32,353 bases of DNA from the NCBI RefSeq assembly GCF_017650195.1, contig NZ_JAGCFH010000327.1, positions 1-32,353 of the forward strand, in the 5' to 3' direction. The stretch is from Ruminococcus sp. Its GTDB lineage: Bacteria; Bacillota; Clostridia; Oscillospirales; Ruminococcaceae. Shown in pieces: positions 15,781 through 24,159 of this stretch. A program made the translations under genes and the position numbers. Within the stretch, counting starts at the first letter, position 1. Each line of letters begins with the position of its first letter. The notes under the pieces were generated by a model. The model was not told the DNA's origin and ran no database searches. It saw only the letters and a list, made by a program, of their open reading frames with translations.

Positions 15781-15940
15781 ATAAATAAGTTAAAGAAGAA
15801 TGAGTTGACAATAAATGAATAAAATTATACGGTCAGTTATAGCAAAGAGGACAACTTAATTGATCTATGGGGATATGTAGATTGTACAGTACGGACTTCA
15901 CGTAAAACACCTAATCAAGAAGAAATGGAGTTGTTGTTGT

Positions 15941-17161
15941 ATGGAAAAAAGAGGTATTAGTAAGCTTGATCTAAAAAGAAGAAACAGAATGCAGATTCTC
16001 AGGGTAATAAGAGAATCCGGACCTATTTCCAGAGTCGATGTGGCAAGTGCACTGGAGATCACACGAGCTGCTGTAACAATCATCACAAATGAAATGATCG
16101 AGGAGGGCGTTCTCGTCGAGATTGGTGAAGCTCCCGTTAATACAGAGAAGCTTCAGAAGGGCAGAAGAAAGATCCTCATTGACATAAATGTGAACAGCCG
16201 TTTCGCACTTGGCGCTACTGTTGACGAAAAGGAAGTAAGCATCGGTCTGACAAACCTTAATTCAGAGGTGCTCGACAAGGCGAGCATGGTAATTGATGAC
16301 AGGACAACAAGCAAGGATATCATCAATTATATAATCAAGACAAGTAATGAGATGGTAGAAAACAGCGCTCTCACCAAGGAGAAGATACTTGGTCTCGGTG
16401 TAGGCGTTGTACCCTCGATGTGGGGCAAACTAAAGATATTCTACAAGGACGGCGTGCTTGACTTCACCAACTTTATCGACAAACTGTCAGGAGGTCTCGA
16501 TTTTGAGATACACTGCGGTAACGCTATCGGTCTTATGGCTTTGGCAAGCAACGATTTCAGAACACTGAACGGATACCAGACCAATCAGGCGTTTATCCAC
16601 AATGGTAATCAGGTGAATCTTGCTATCATAAACAAGAATGAACTTTCAGCCGACTATGTGTCATATACATCTACTATAGAGAGATATATCGTTTGTCCCA
16701 ACGGCAAGGCTTACGAGGGCTATCCTAATGGCTCCGTAAAGGCTGAGCTTTCCAGAAATGCTATGCTCAATGCGTTCTACGAGATCTACTCCAAAGACAA
16801 GACGCCCGTGCTCTATGAGCTTACAGAGGGCGATAAGACCGCTATCAATACTGATAACGTGTTCATGGCTCTTCTGAGAGGCGAGGAAGCAGTAAAGAAC
16901 GTTGTTGACGATCTGATCGCGAAGTATACTGTACTGATAAATAATCTTGCTATAAGCCACTTTGCTAAGAAGATAGTTCTTCATAACTTCAAACTCAATG
17001 AAAAGCAGTTTGACTACTGCAAGCGTGAGATGATACGTCTTGTCAGCGAGGAGATAGCTGACAGAGTTGTTCTCAGCAAGCTGGACGGAAAGAACAATTT
17101 CCTCGGCGGCTGCGCTCTTATAATTCAGGATAACTTCTATGTAAGAGGCGGTATGCAGTAA
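15941..17161 (+). CDS. ROK-family (NagC/XylR-like) transcriptional regulator, divergent
   Basis: 406 aa. The N-terminal winged helix (about 8-70; RNRMQILRVIRESGPISRVD, then EITRAAVTIITNEMIEEGVL) is clear. The rest follows the ROK sugar-kinase fold (GLGVGVVPSMWGK, CGNAIGLMALASNDF). The zinc motif normally CxCGxxGCxE reads YIVCPNGKAYEGYPNG, so all but one Cys is gone, and the first phosphate-binding loop (GATVDEKEV) is also altered. It therefore cannot be a kinase and may sense its ligand differently. Regulators of this class often control xylose or amino-sugar genes; xylulokinase lies 2.2 kb downstream, but a link is not shown. The ribosome binding site is weak. Confidence 0.78.
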   Translation: MEKRGISKLDLKRRNRMQILRVIRESGPISRVDVASALEITRAAVTIITNEMIEEGVLVEIGEAPVNTEKLQKGRRKILIDINVNSRFALGATVDEKEVSIGLTNLNSEVLDKASMVIDDRTTSKDIINYIIKTSNEMVENSALTKEKILGLGVGVVPSMWGKLKIFYKDGVLDFTNFIDKLSGGLDFEIHCGNAIGLMALASNDFRTLNGYQTNQAFIHNGNQVNLAIINKNELSADYVSYTSTIERYIVCPNGKAYEGYPNGSVKAELSRNAMLNAFYEIYSKDKTPVLYELTEGDKTAINTDNVFMALLRGEEAVKNVVDDLIAKYTVLINNLAISHFAKKIVLHNFKLNEKQFDYCKREMIRLVSEEIADRVVLSKLDGKNNFLGGCALIIQDNFYVRGGMQ

Positions 17162-17168
17162 AGAGATC

Positions 17169-17210
17169 AAAAGCCCTGATGAAGCTTTGTGCTTCCTCAG
17201 GGCTTTTTTG
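17169..17210. terminator. Bidirectional terminator between ROK and vanZ-like genes
   Basis: AAAAGCCCTGA (17169-17179) pairs with TCAGGGCTTTT (17197-17207), with an inner GAAGC/GCTTC stem; T run on plus and A run (T on minus) on the other side. The two genes converge here. Confidence 0.9.
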
Positions 17211-17212
17211 GT

Positions 17213-17716
17213 TTATTTATCGTTGTGCCGTTTCAGCACAAGTGCTATAAGACACGCGGAAACAAAGGATATGAGCATACCAGTTATTATACCGCCGGTG
17301 TCTATCATCATATCTCTAAATTCGCAGGAGCGTCCCTTTACGAATTGCTGGTGCACCTCATCAGATAGGGCATAAAGAAAGCCGAATAATACGACCGCGA
17401 GGCTCTTTGGTGATAAGAGTTTCCTTTTTCCTGCAGTGAATGAGGCGCAGAAGCCAAGAGCAGTATATATTGAGAAATGTGCAAGCTTCCGGACTATGAA
17501 CGACGCCCTATTCCAGAGCTCCGCCTGCTTTTCCAGAGAAGAACTGTCATAATCGCGGAAAAACAGCTTTACAAATATCCTTGTGAGAGTTCCGCTGGTA
17601 TTTGAGGAGGTGTCCGCGTCCTGAGCTGAGAGCAGGAATATCGTTACCATGAGGGCTATCGTCAGTATAAGAAAGACTGACTGTATTTTGCCGGGCCTTT
17701 TTTTATTTGCTACCAT
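17213..17716 (-). CDS. VanZ-family membrane protein
   Basis: 167 aa, four membrane segments. VanZ-type marks in order: LLSAQDADTSSNTSG after the first span, RKLAHFSIYTALGF, YALSDEVHQQFVKGR and RDMMIDTGGIITG. VanZ itself gives low teicoplanin resistance; most homologues are uncharacterised and no van genes are near, so resistance should not be inferred. AAAGGAA lies 7 bases before the ATG. It is transcribed alone. Confidence 0.88.
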   Translation of the reverse strand: MVANKKRPGKIQSVFLILTIALMVTIFLLSAQDADTSSNTSGTLTRIFVKLFFRDYDSSSLEKQAELWNRASFIVRKLAHFSIYTALGFCASFTAGKRKLLSPKSLAVVLFGFLYALSDEVHQQFVKGRSCEFRDMMIDTGGIITGMLISFVSACLIALVLKRHNDK

Positions 17717-17747
17717 AAATCGGTTCCTTTCAGATATTGCTCCTTAT

Positions 17748-17776
17748 ATTATACAATTATTGCTGAGTTTTGTAAA
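17748..17776 (-). promoter_or_regulatory. Promoter of the vanZ-like gene
   Basis: On the minus strand, TTTACA (17771-17776), 17-base spacer, TATAAT (17748-17753). Confidence 0.75.
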
Positions 17777-17811
17777 GAAAAAGTTTTTTCGGAAAAATTT
17801 CAAAAAATATC

Positions 17812-17840
17812 TTGTAACATGAGAATAAAAATGATATAAT
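17812..17840 (+). promoter_or_regulatory. Promoter of the 17902 membrane-protein gene
   Basis: TTGTAA (17812-17817), 17-base spacer, TATAAT (17835-17840). It diverges from the vanZ-like promoter. Confidence 0.7.
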
Positions 17841-17901
17841 ATATTGTGTGTGACTTTAAGCCGCATAGCTTTATATAGATAAATTGATTTCGGAGGCAAT
17901 A

Positions 17902-19239
17902 ATGAAAAGTTTATTTGCAAATGTCTGGACCAAGAGGGTAGTGTCCTTATTAAGTGTTGTCTATACATACTATGTAATCAGGCTCTGCTATCTTTCAATA
18001 TTTTACACTATCGAGATACACGACCGGCTTTCGCTGTGCCTTACTCTTTCGGGAATATCCCTTGCAGCCGTGGTCATAATGCTTTATACTCGTAAGCAGA
18101 TACTGACGAGGATATGCAGCTTTATTATACTTCCGGCAATGCTTCCAGTGGTGTTGCTGTATTTCGGCGAGTGGGGAATGATAATACCGATAGTCGTGGT
18201 AGGCATAGTTATGCTCTTGCTCTCAGGCGCAGGAGAGGGAATAAAGACAGCTCTTGCCACGATAATATTACTTATGTATATATTCGCAGCACTTGGCTAC
18301 TTCATGTTTACCTCATTCTTTGTTGCTTCTGTGAAGGAGGAAGAGATTGCAAAGGGCGTTTCGCCTTCAGGTGATTACAGGTACAGGATCGTTAACACCG
18401 AGGACAGCTCCGATGGAAGCACGGCTATATACGTTGAACCCAATACGGCGGATATAAAGAATACATTCGCTACATTCAGGCTCAAAAATATGGAGCATAT
18501 AGTCTATATATCAAGGCCGTCAGTGGATAGCATAGACGTTAAATGGGATAACCAGAAGCGTCAGGATATAACGAATTACTACAACTCCATATCCGATAAG
18601 ATAGAGGTCACAGTGACCGACGCTGAGCTTGAAAAGCTCGGCTATACCTACGATAACAAGCTCACCCTCACAGACCTTTCTGCAAGCCGTAAGTTTGCTC
18701 TTGGCAAGACGGCTTCGGATGTAAGACCTGTGTACATCGACGAGCTCAATAAGGAGCAGCTCGACTTCTTCGGTATCGGCAAGGATGCTGAGGGAAGATA
18801 CTACGTAAAGGATCCTTCCGAGGAGCTCATGAAAAGAAATGACAGCCAGCCCGGAGAAACCATGTATTTCAGCGAGATGAAACCCAAGGCTCTGAAATAT
18901 TTCAACAGCAAAAACGTTGATCCTCCTACGGGAATAACCTACTTCAACGTCAAGAAAAACCATACCGTGTATCTCAACAGCCTTACCGATGCCCAGCTTG
19001 CTGACCTCGGCGTTTCAGACAGCGGAGACATAATGTCTATAGTTATTCACAAGCATACCGGCGGAAAGAAAGAAGAGGACAGTAGCGGAGAGCAGTCCGA
19101 TACTGGCGAAAACAAGGAAGAGAATAAAGAGAACGAGATCACCGAAAGCAAGGTAGTGTTCCGCTACTATGTGGCAGAACTCGAGGACTACTACGATGTG
19201 GAGACGAGACATTTCTCGCTTGATCTTCTCAAATCTTAA
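17902..19239 (+). CDS. Polytopic membrane protein with large soluble C-terminal part
   Basis: 445 aa, function unknown. The first 150 residues hold about five membrane segments. The rest is soluble, starting with a SPSGDYRYRIVNTEDSSDGS stretch reminiscent of DUF5412-type proteins, with VKWDNQKRQDI further on. Two segments share a loose pattern of a short phrase plus L(D/G)xLG or FFGI (ELNKEQLDFFGIGKDAEGRYYV and SLTDAQLADLGVSDSGDI). Residues about 375-410 are Glu/Asn/Lys-rich low complexity. The ATG at 17902 follows CGGAGG by 7 bases; an upstream in-frame start at 17884 is less likely. It stands alone between its promoter and a terminator. Confidence 0.6.
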   Translation: MKSLFANVWTKRVVSLLSVVYTYYVIRLCYLSIFYTIEIHDRLSLCLTLSGISLAAVVIMLYTRKQILTRICSFIILPAMLPVVLLYFGEWGMIIPIVVVGIVMLLLSGAGEGIKTALATIILLMYIFAALGYFMFTSFFVASVKEEEIAKGVSPSGDYRYRIVNTEDSSDGSTAIYVEPNTADIKNTFATFRLKNMEHIVYISRPSVDSIDVKWDNQKRQDITNYYNSISDKIEVTVTDAELEKLGYTYDNKLTLTDLSASRKFALGKTASDVRPVYIDELNKEQLDFFGIGKDAEGRYYVKDPSEELMKRNDSQPGETMYFSEMKPKALKYFNSKNVDPPTGITYFNVKKNHTVYLNSLTDAQLADLGVSDSGDIMSIVIHKHTGGKKEEDSSGEQSDTGENKEENKENEITESKVVFRYYVAELEDYYDVETRHFSLDLLKS

Positions 19240-19252
19240 TATGATATCAGGG

Positions 19253-19303
19253 GCGCTGTGGACACAGATACTCCGTATTACAGGAGTTGCCGCGGCGCTT
19301 TTT
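19253..19303 (+). terminator. Candidate terminator after the membrane-protein gene
   Basis: GCGCTGTGG (19253-19261) pairs with CCGCGGCGC (19290-19298), two G-T pairs, with an inner ACTCC/GGAGT hairpin, then five T. No clear promoter is visible between here and xylB. Confidence 0.6.
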
Positions 19304-19398
19304 GAATATAAACACCAGTTTTATCAGGGATATTATCATTTAGAGAACAATAATGCAGGGGAGGCACCCTGTAAATATTCAAAAGGAGTGCATTATTT

Positions 19399-20922
19399 AT
19401 GGCTTATGTAATTGGTGTGGACTGCGGTACCAGCGGTACAAAAACGGTCCTTTTTGACGAGAAGGGAAGCGTTATCGCTTCAAAGACTATCGAGTATCCT
19501 ATGTATCAGCCTAAGAACGGTTATGCAGAGCAGGAGCCTACTGACTGGGCAAATGCAATGATAGAGACGGTAAAGGCTGTTATGGCTAAGAGCGGCGTCA
19601 AGAAGGAGGACGTTAAGGGTATTGGTATTTCCGGACAGATGCACGGACTTGTTATGCTCGACAAGGATAACAATGTGCTTCGCCGTTCAATTATATGGTG
19701 TGACCAGAGAACTGCTGCCGAGGTAGAGGAAATGAACCGTATCGTCGGCAGAGACAAGCTCGTTGAGATAACTGCCAACCCTGCTCTTACAGGCTGGACA
19801 GCTGCAAAGATACTCTGGGTAAAGAACAACGAGCCTGAGGTATACTCAAAGGTAGCTCATATCCTTCTCCCTAAGGATTACCTCAGATTTATCCTTACAG
19901 GGGAGTATGCTACAGAAGTATCGGACGCTTCTGGTATGCAGCTTCTCGATGTACCGAACCGTAAGTGGTCTGACGAGCTTCTCAGTGCATTCGGCATTGA
20001 CAAGAGCTGGCTGGGCAAGGTGCATGAGAGTTGTGAGGTAACAGGTACTCTCACAAAGAAAATGGCTGAGACACTTGGTCTCTGCGAGGGTACTATTGTA
20101 GTAGGCGGCGCAGGAGACAATGCTGCTGCTGCTGTAGGTACAGGCGTTGTTGAGGACGGAAAGGCTTTCACAACTATTGGTACTTCCGGTGTTGTATTTG
20201 CTCATACCTCAAATATATCTATCGACAAGAAGGGCAGAGTTCACACTTGCTGTGCTGCCGTACCAAATACATGGCACGTTATGGGCGTTACTCAAGGCGC
20301 AGGCCTTTCACTTAAGTGGTTCAGAGACAACTTCTGCATGACCGAGAAGGAAACTGCAAAGCTCATGGGCGTTGACGAGTACTACCTTATGGACAAGCAG
20401 GCTGAGACAGTTCCTGTAGGCGCAAACAGACTTCTCTATCTGCCGTACCTTATGGGCGAGAGAACTCCTCATCTTGATCCTGATGCAAGAGGAGTATTCT
20501 TCGGACTTTCAGCTATCCATACAAGAAAAGATATGCTCCGTGCCGTTCTGGAGGGTGTTACCTATTCTCTCCGTGACTGTGTTGAGGTATTCCGCGAGAT
20601 GAACGTAAATGTCAGCGATATGATGGCTTGCGGTGGCGGCGGATCTTCACCCCTTTGGAGAAGTATGCTTGCTGACCTCTACAACTGCAACGTAAAGACT
20701 GTTGCTTCCAAGGAAGGTCCTGCACTGGGTGTAGCTATCCTTGCAAGCGTGGGCGCAGGCATCTACAGTAGCGTTCCTGAGGCTTGCAGTGCTATCATCA
20801 AAACCGACAAGGTACAGGCTCCTAAAGCTGAGAACGTTCCCGAGTACGAGAAATACTATCAGCTCTACAGGGAGATATATCCCGCACTCAAGGCACAGTA
20901 CGCTAAGCTGGCTTCTCTTTGA
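19399..20922 (+). CDS. xylB: Xylulokinase
   Basis: FGGY-family kinase phosphorylating D-xylulose with ATP to xylulose 5-phosphate, 507 aa, full length. Marks: VIGVDCGTSGTKTVLFD (phosphate 1 loop), GISGQMHGLVMLD (xylulose-binding MHG), IIWCDQRTAAEVEE, SDASGMQLLDV, GGAGDNAAAAVGTGVV (catalytic Asp), FTTIGTSGV (phosphate 2), MGERTPHLDPDARG and GGGGSSPLW (adenosine loop). AAAAGGAG precedes the ATG by 11 bases. Xylose isomerase is not in the window. The GNAT gene begins 3 bases after the stop and is probably coupled. It fits with the xylan-esterase gene at 1898. Confidence 0.96.
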   Translation: MAYVIGVDCGTSGTKTVLFDEKGSVIASKTIEYPMYQPKNGYAEQEPTDWANAMIETVKAVMAKSGVKKEDVKGIGISGQMHGLVMLDKDNNVLRRSIIWCDQRTAAEVEEMNRIVGRDKLVEITANPALTGWTAAKILWVKNNEPEVYSKVAHILLPKDYLRFILTGEYATEVSDASGMQLLDVPNRKWSDELLSAFGIDKSWLGKVHESCEVTGTLTKKMAETLGLCEGTIVVGGAGDNAAAAVGTGVVEDGKAFTTIGTSGVVFAHTSNISIDKKGRVHTCCAAVPNTWHVMGVTQGAGLSLKWFRDNFCMTEKETAKLMGVDEYYLMDKQAETVPVGANRLLYLPYLMGERTPHLDPDARGVFFGLSAIHTRKDMLRAVLEGVTYSLRDCVEVFREMNVNVSDMMACGGGGSSPLWRSMLADLYNCNVKTVASKEGPALGVAILASVGAGIYSSVPEACSAIIKTDKVQAPKAENVPEYEKYYQLYREIYPALKAQYAKLASL

Positions 20923-20925
20923 TAA

Positions 20926-21432
20926 ATGCCTGCAATAGAGACCGAAAGGCTTCTGATACGTCCGTTTAGGCTGAGTGACGCGGAGGACGCTTTTGAATGG
21001 CGCTCCGACCCTGAGGTAAACAGGTTCATGCCATATCCCTGTGATACAGACATTGCGGCTTTAAGGCAGAGGATAGGGGAATGGATCAAGGAGAAGGACA
21101 AGTTTGCCTTAGAGCTCAAGGAGACTGGAAAGGTTATCGGAGATATCAGTCTTGAATGGAGCGAAAAGGACAAGGCATATGAGATCGGCTACAATATAAA
21201 CCGCAGATTCTGGGGCAGAGGATATGCAACGGAGGCGGTCAGTGGACTTCTTGACTGGGCGACAGTCGAAATCGGAGCTCATGATTTTACGGCTTTTTAT
21301 GCGATGGAGAACGGAGCTTCAGGGAGAGTTCTTGAAAAATGCGGATTTCGTCAGGAGTACACCGGACGTTATTCTCGTAACGATGGCAGCGAGGTATTTG
21401 AGGCTGCTTTCGTAAGGATACATATTGAATAG
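20926..21432 (+). CDS. GNAT acetyltransferase (RimJ/RimL-like)
   Basis: 168-aa N-acetyltransferase of the RimJ/RimL/SpeG type, cytosolic. Marks: ETERLLIRPFRLSDAEDAF at the start, RRFWGRGYATEAVSGLL (acetyl-CoA pyrophosphate loop), and ENGASGRVLEKCGF (last helix of the fold). The substrate is unknown. It has almost no ribosome binding site and begins 3 bases after the xylB stop, so translation probably depends on coupling. A hairpin follows before the methyltransferase gene. Confidence 0.85.
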   Translation: MPAIETERLLIRPFRLSDAEDAFEWRSDPEVNRFMPYPCDTDIAALRQRIGEWIKEKDKFALELKETGKVIGDISLEWSEKDKAYEIGYNINRRFWGRGYATEAVSGLLDWATVEIGAHDFTAFYAMENGASGRVLEKCGFRQEYTGRYSRNDGSEVFEAAFVRIHIE

Positions 21433-21438
21433 ATATAC

Positions 21439-21463
21439 AAAGGCGGACGGAAAGTCCGCCTTT
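21439..21463 (+). other. Strong intercistronic hairpin without a long T tract
   Basis: Perfect 10-bp stem AAAGGCGGAC / GTCCGCCTTT, 5-base loop, followed by only TTTGG. Likely a weak terminator or an RNA-processing/stability element separating GNAT from the methyltransferase gene. Confidence 0.6.
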
Positions 21464-21481
21464 GGAAATTGTGAGGTAATT

Positions 21482-23542
21482 ATGGATTATTCACAGTTGA
21501 AAAGATTTGCAGCCCGGCAGAGGAGCCTTCTGCTTACAGAAGATGAGGAGAAAGTAGCGTACTACGGTTTTATGCGGCTATGCGCTCTCGCAGTTGCGGA
21601 TCGGTCTGCGCTTGAAGAGCTGAATGCTTTGCCATTGGAGCTGCGTTGCGCATATTTTAGGGAGAAATGCAGTCAGTTCGGAGAGGTTTTTGGCGGTATA
21701 TTCAATCTGTACAGTGAACTGCCGCTCCCGTCTCAGCTTTTAGCTGAGGACGGGACTTCAGCAGAGCTTCAAGGGATTCAGTGTGAGTATTTCGACGATG
21801 TAAGAGTGCTCGGATGGCTGCACCAGTACTACAACGAGCCTTACAGGAACGAGATAGCAGTCGGTCTGAAAAGCAGCAAGCGTCTGAGCGTGGACAGGGT
21901 AGCGGCAGCAACGCAGATATTCACTCCCGACTGGATAGCAGACTATATGGTGCAAAATACGCTGGGGCGCTATCTGCGCAGCCACGGTTTCTACATTGCC
22001 ACTGGTGAAGCTTATTTCGACGATGACAAAATTTGTAAAGGAAGTATCTGTCCCGAGGATATAAAGCTTATCGACCCGTGTTTGGGCTGCGGACATATCC
22101 TCCTCTCTGCATTTGATGTATTTATGGAGCTTTACCGTATCTGTGGCGTACCTGAGTCGACGGCTGCTGAAAAGATAATGCAGCATAATCTCTTTGGACT
22201 TGAGTTGGACGAAAGGGCGTGCGCGGTGGCGGAGACGGCTCTGAGGCTTAAAGCCGCGGAATACGGTGCATCGATCAAGCCGCAGGTGTACGATCTTGCG
22301 GGAGTTAGTGAAATTGTCGGATCACTCATAAACAGCGAAGATATAAGGATAACTGATGATAAGACCGCATTTATCAGTCAGATATTGAATGAAAAATACG
22401 ACATTATCGTAACTAATCCACCTTATCTTGGAAAAGCTGCCATGAACGTCGAATTATCGAGATTTATAAGTGAACGCTACAGTGCTTACGGTGCCGATCT
22501 GTTCTCGGTATTCATAGCTAAGGCTATAAAAATCTGCGCAAAAAATGGTCATCTTGGTTTTCTTACGCCATCCACATGGCTCTTCTTACAGTCCTACGAG
22601 AAGCTGAGACGGCTTATCTATAAAGAATGCAGCATACAGACAATGCTCCACTTTGAGTATTCAGCTTTCGATGACGCAACTGTCCCACTTTGTGCGTTTA
22701 CTATGAAAAAAGTGCCTGACTGCGGCAGGGGAACCTATTTACGGCTTTCGGATTTCAAAGGCAATATGGAACTCCAGAGGCAGAAATGTCTTGAAGGGAT
22801 AAGTGATAAGAACTGTACTTATCGCTTTGAAGTCAATACTTCGGATTTTCTTCGCATACCGACTGCCCCTGTGGCTTACTGGTTAGGCAAAGGGTCATTA
22901 AAGGCATTTGATGGCATGACCCTTGGGGAAACTGTTCCAGTCAGGGAGGGCCTTATAACCGGAGATAATGACCGATTTTTGCGAAGGTGGTACGAAATCA
23001 GTAAAGATAAAATAGATTTTACGGTCAGTCATAAAAAGAAATGGTTTCTGCTGAATAAGGGTGGAGAGTACCGCAAGTGGTACGGGAACAGAGAATTTGT
23101 CGTAAACTGGGAGAACGACGGGGCTGAGATAAAGAGCTTCCGAGACGTCAGCGGCAAGTTACGTTCCCGTCCTCAGAGCCTTGATTATAATTTCAGACCT
23201 TCGGTAAGTTGGTCTCAGATAACCAGTGGCGAGCTCTCGGTCAGATATTTCGACAGCACCTTCATGTTCAATGTTGCCGGTACAAGCGCTTTTCCAGGTA
23301 GTGAAGATGAACTTCTTCTGCTCCTCGGGCTCCTAAACAGCAAGACAGCCTCGTTTCTTGCCCGTGTGCTTAATCCGACATTGAACATGAATCCCGGCGA
23401 CCTTGCAAGGCTTCCTATGCCTGAGCTTCCAAATGACTGTCAGGCTGCTAAGGAGCTTGTACGGGAGAATATCCGGCTGTGCCGCGAGGACTGGGACAGC
23501 TTTGAGACATCTTTTGAGTTCAGGCGACACCCTCTTGTATGA
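21482..23542 (+). CDS. PglX-like (BREX-1 type) adenine-specific DNA methyltransferase, short form
   Basis: 686 aa. Family marks: LGWLHQYYNEP and AAATQIFTPDWIADYMVQNT (residues 109-160), motif I DPCLGCGH (198-205), and the adenine-methylase NPPY (312-315). The segment after it (DLFSVFIAKAIKICAKNGHLG, STWLFLQSYEKLR) is also as in PglX. It ends at DWDSFETSFEFRRHPLV, the segment that in typical roughly 1,100-1,200-aa PglX is followed by a further C-terminal region, absent here. Motif I has Cys where Ser is usual. No pglZ, brxA/B/C or brxL is present in the window. ATG at 21482 follows GTGAGGT; an upstream in-frame ATG at 21425 overlaps the GNAT gene. It may be an orphan epigenetic or defence methylase, or a degenerate survivor. 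Confidence 0.82.
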   Translation: MDYSQLKRFAARQRSLLLTEDEEKVAYYGFMRLCALAVADRSALEELNALPLELRCAYFREKCSQFGEVFGGIFNLYSELPLPSQLLAEDGTSAELQGIQCEYFDDVRVLGWLHQYYNEPYRNEIAVGLKSSKRLSVDRVAAATQIFTPDWIADYMVQNTLGRYLRSHGFYIATGEAYFDDDKICKGSICPEDIKLIDPCLGCGHILLSAFDVFMELYRICGVPESTAAEKIMQHNLFGLELDERACAVAETALRLKAAEYGASIKPQVYDLAGVSEIVGSLINSEDIRITDDKTAFISQILNEKYDIIVTNPPYLGKAAMNVELSRFISERYSAYGADLFSVFIAKAIKICAKNGHLGFLTPSTWLFLQSYEKLRRLIYKECSIQTMLHFEYSAFDDATVPLCAFTMKKVPDCGRGTYLRLSDFKGNMELQRQKCLEGISDKNCTYRFEVNTSDFLRIPTAPVAYWLGKGSLKAFDGMTLGETVPVREGLITGDNDRFLRRWYEISKDKIDFTVSHKKKWFLLNKGGEYRKWYGNREFVVNWENDGAEIKSFRDVSGKLRSRPQSLDYNFRPSVSWSQITSGELSVRYFDSTFMFNVAGTSAFPGSEDELLLLLGLLNSKTASFLARVLNPTLNMNPGDLARLPMPELPNDCQAAKELVRENIRLCREDWDSFETSFEFRRHPLV

Positions 23543-23619
23543 GTTGCGGTTTCTAGTGAAAGACCTGAAAAGAGATTTTTTTGAAGGCGGTTGATGAGAG
23601 GCTGAGGTTTGGCTAATTT

Positions 23620-23706
23620 AAAATAACAAAAATGTTATTTTGCCCTTGAAAATAAGTGTTGTATTCTTTACTGTTTTATGATATAATATACTATATATAC
23701 GTATAT
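23620..23706 (+). promoter_or_regulatory. Promoter and palindromes of the dtxR-murL-murD2 operon
   Basis: TTGTAT (23659-23664), 17-base spacer, TATAAT (23682-23687). Upstream is the AT-rich inverted repeat AAAATAAC-6-GTTATTTT (23620-23641). At the expected transcript start is the palindrome ATATACGTATAT (23695-23706), a plausible operator for the DtxR-type protein encoded next. Confidence 0.6.
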
Positions 23707-23749
23707 GATGTGTTCGGAAATAATTACTTATTTGCAAAGGAGAATCAAA

Positions 23750-24127
23750 ATGGCTATTACTGAAGCAGTTGAAAATTATCTTGAAACTATACTCATATTA
23801 TCACAGAAGCAGCCCGATGTTCATGCAATAGATATATGTTCCTATCTTGGATATTCAAGACCCACGGTCTCTATAATCCTGAAAAAGATGAAGGACGAAG
23901 GGCTTGTTACTGTTGACGACGATAATCACATAAGACTTACTGACGCTGGCAGTATCGTTGCGGAGCGGATATATGACCGTCATACCGTGCTGACTGATTT
24001 TTTCATACACCTTGGTGTGAGCCGCGATGTGGCTGCTGAGGACGCCTGCATGGTGGAGCACGATATCTCCGATGAGACATTTAACTGTATAAAGTCTCAT
24101 TATAAGAAAATTTCTAACAGCAAATAA
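23750..24127 (+). CDS. DtxR/MntR-family metal-dependent regulator
   Basis: 125-aa metal-sensing repressor. Winged helix: LGYSRPTVSIILKKMKDEGL. The dimer/metal domain shows LTDFFIHLGVSRDVAAEDAC and MVEHDIS, carrying the Glu, Cys and His metal ligands. The SH3-like C-terminal domain of DtxR is absent, as in MntR-like short members. ATG at 23750 follows AAAGGAG; the longer frame from 23705 is unlikely. The murL gene begins 32 bases after the stop with its own GGAGG, so the operon links a metal regulator to two cell-wall enzymes. Whether Mn or Fe is sensed is open. Confidence 0.87.
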   Translation: MAITEAVENYLETILILSQKQPDVHAIDICSYLGYSRPTVSIILKKMKDEGLVTVDDDNHIRLTDAGSIVAERIYDRHTVLTDFFIHLGVSRDVAAEDACMVEHDISDETFNCIKSHYKKISNSK

Positions 24128-24159
24128 TCTGACAAGCTGCTCTTTTTCGGAGGAACTAA

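Noticed and set aside
15804-15860. Second promoter and 13-codon leader peptide ahead of the ROK gene
   Set aside because: TTGACA lacks a matching -10 at usual spacing, and the mini-ORF has no ribosome binding site.
17213-17716. VanZ as evidence of glycopeptide resistance
   Set aside because: VanZ-like proteins are widespread and no vanHAX-type genes are present.
19240-19398. A promoter or ROK operator directly ahead of xylB
   Set aside because: TATTAT at 19331 has no acceptable -35, and the TAAAATGTTTG repeat is absent.
23403-23594. Frameshifted C-terminal remainder of PglX downstream of its stop
   Set aside because: The overlapping frame does not resemble the PglX C-terminal region and ends after about 60 codons.
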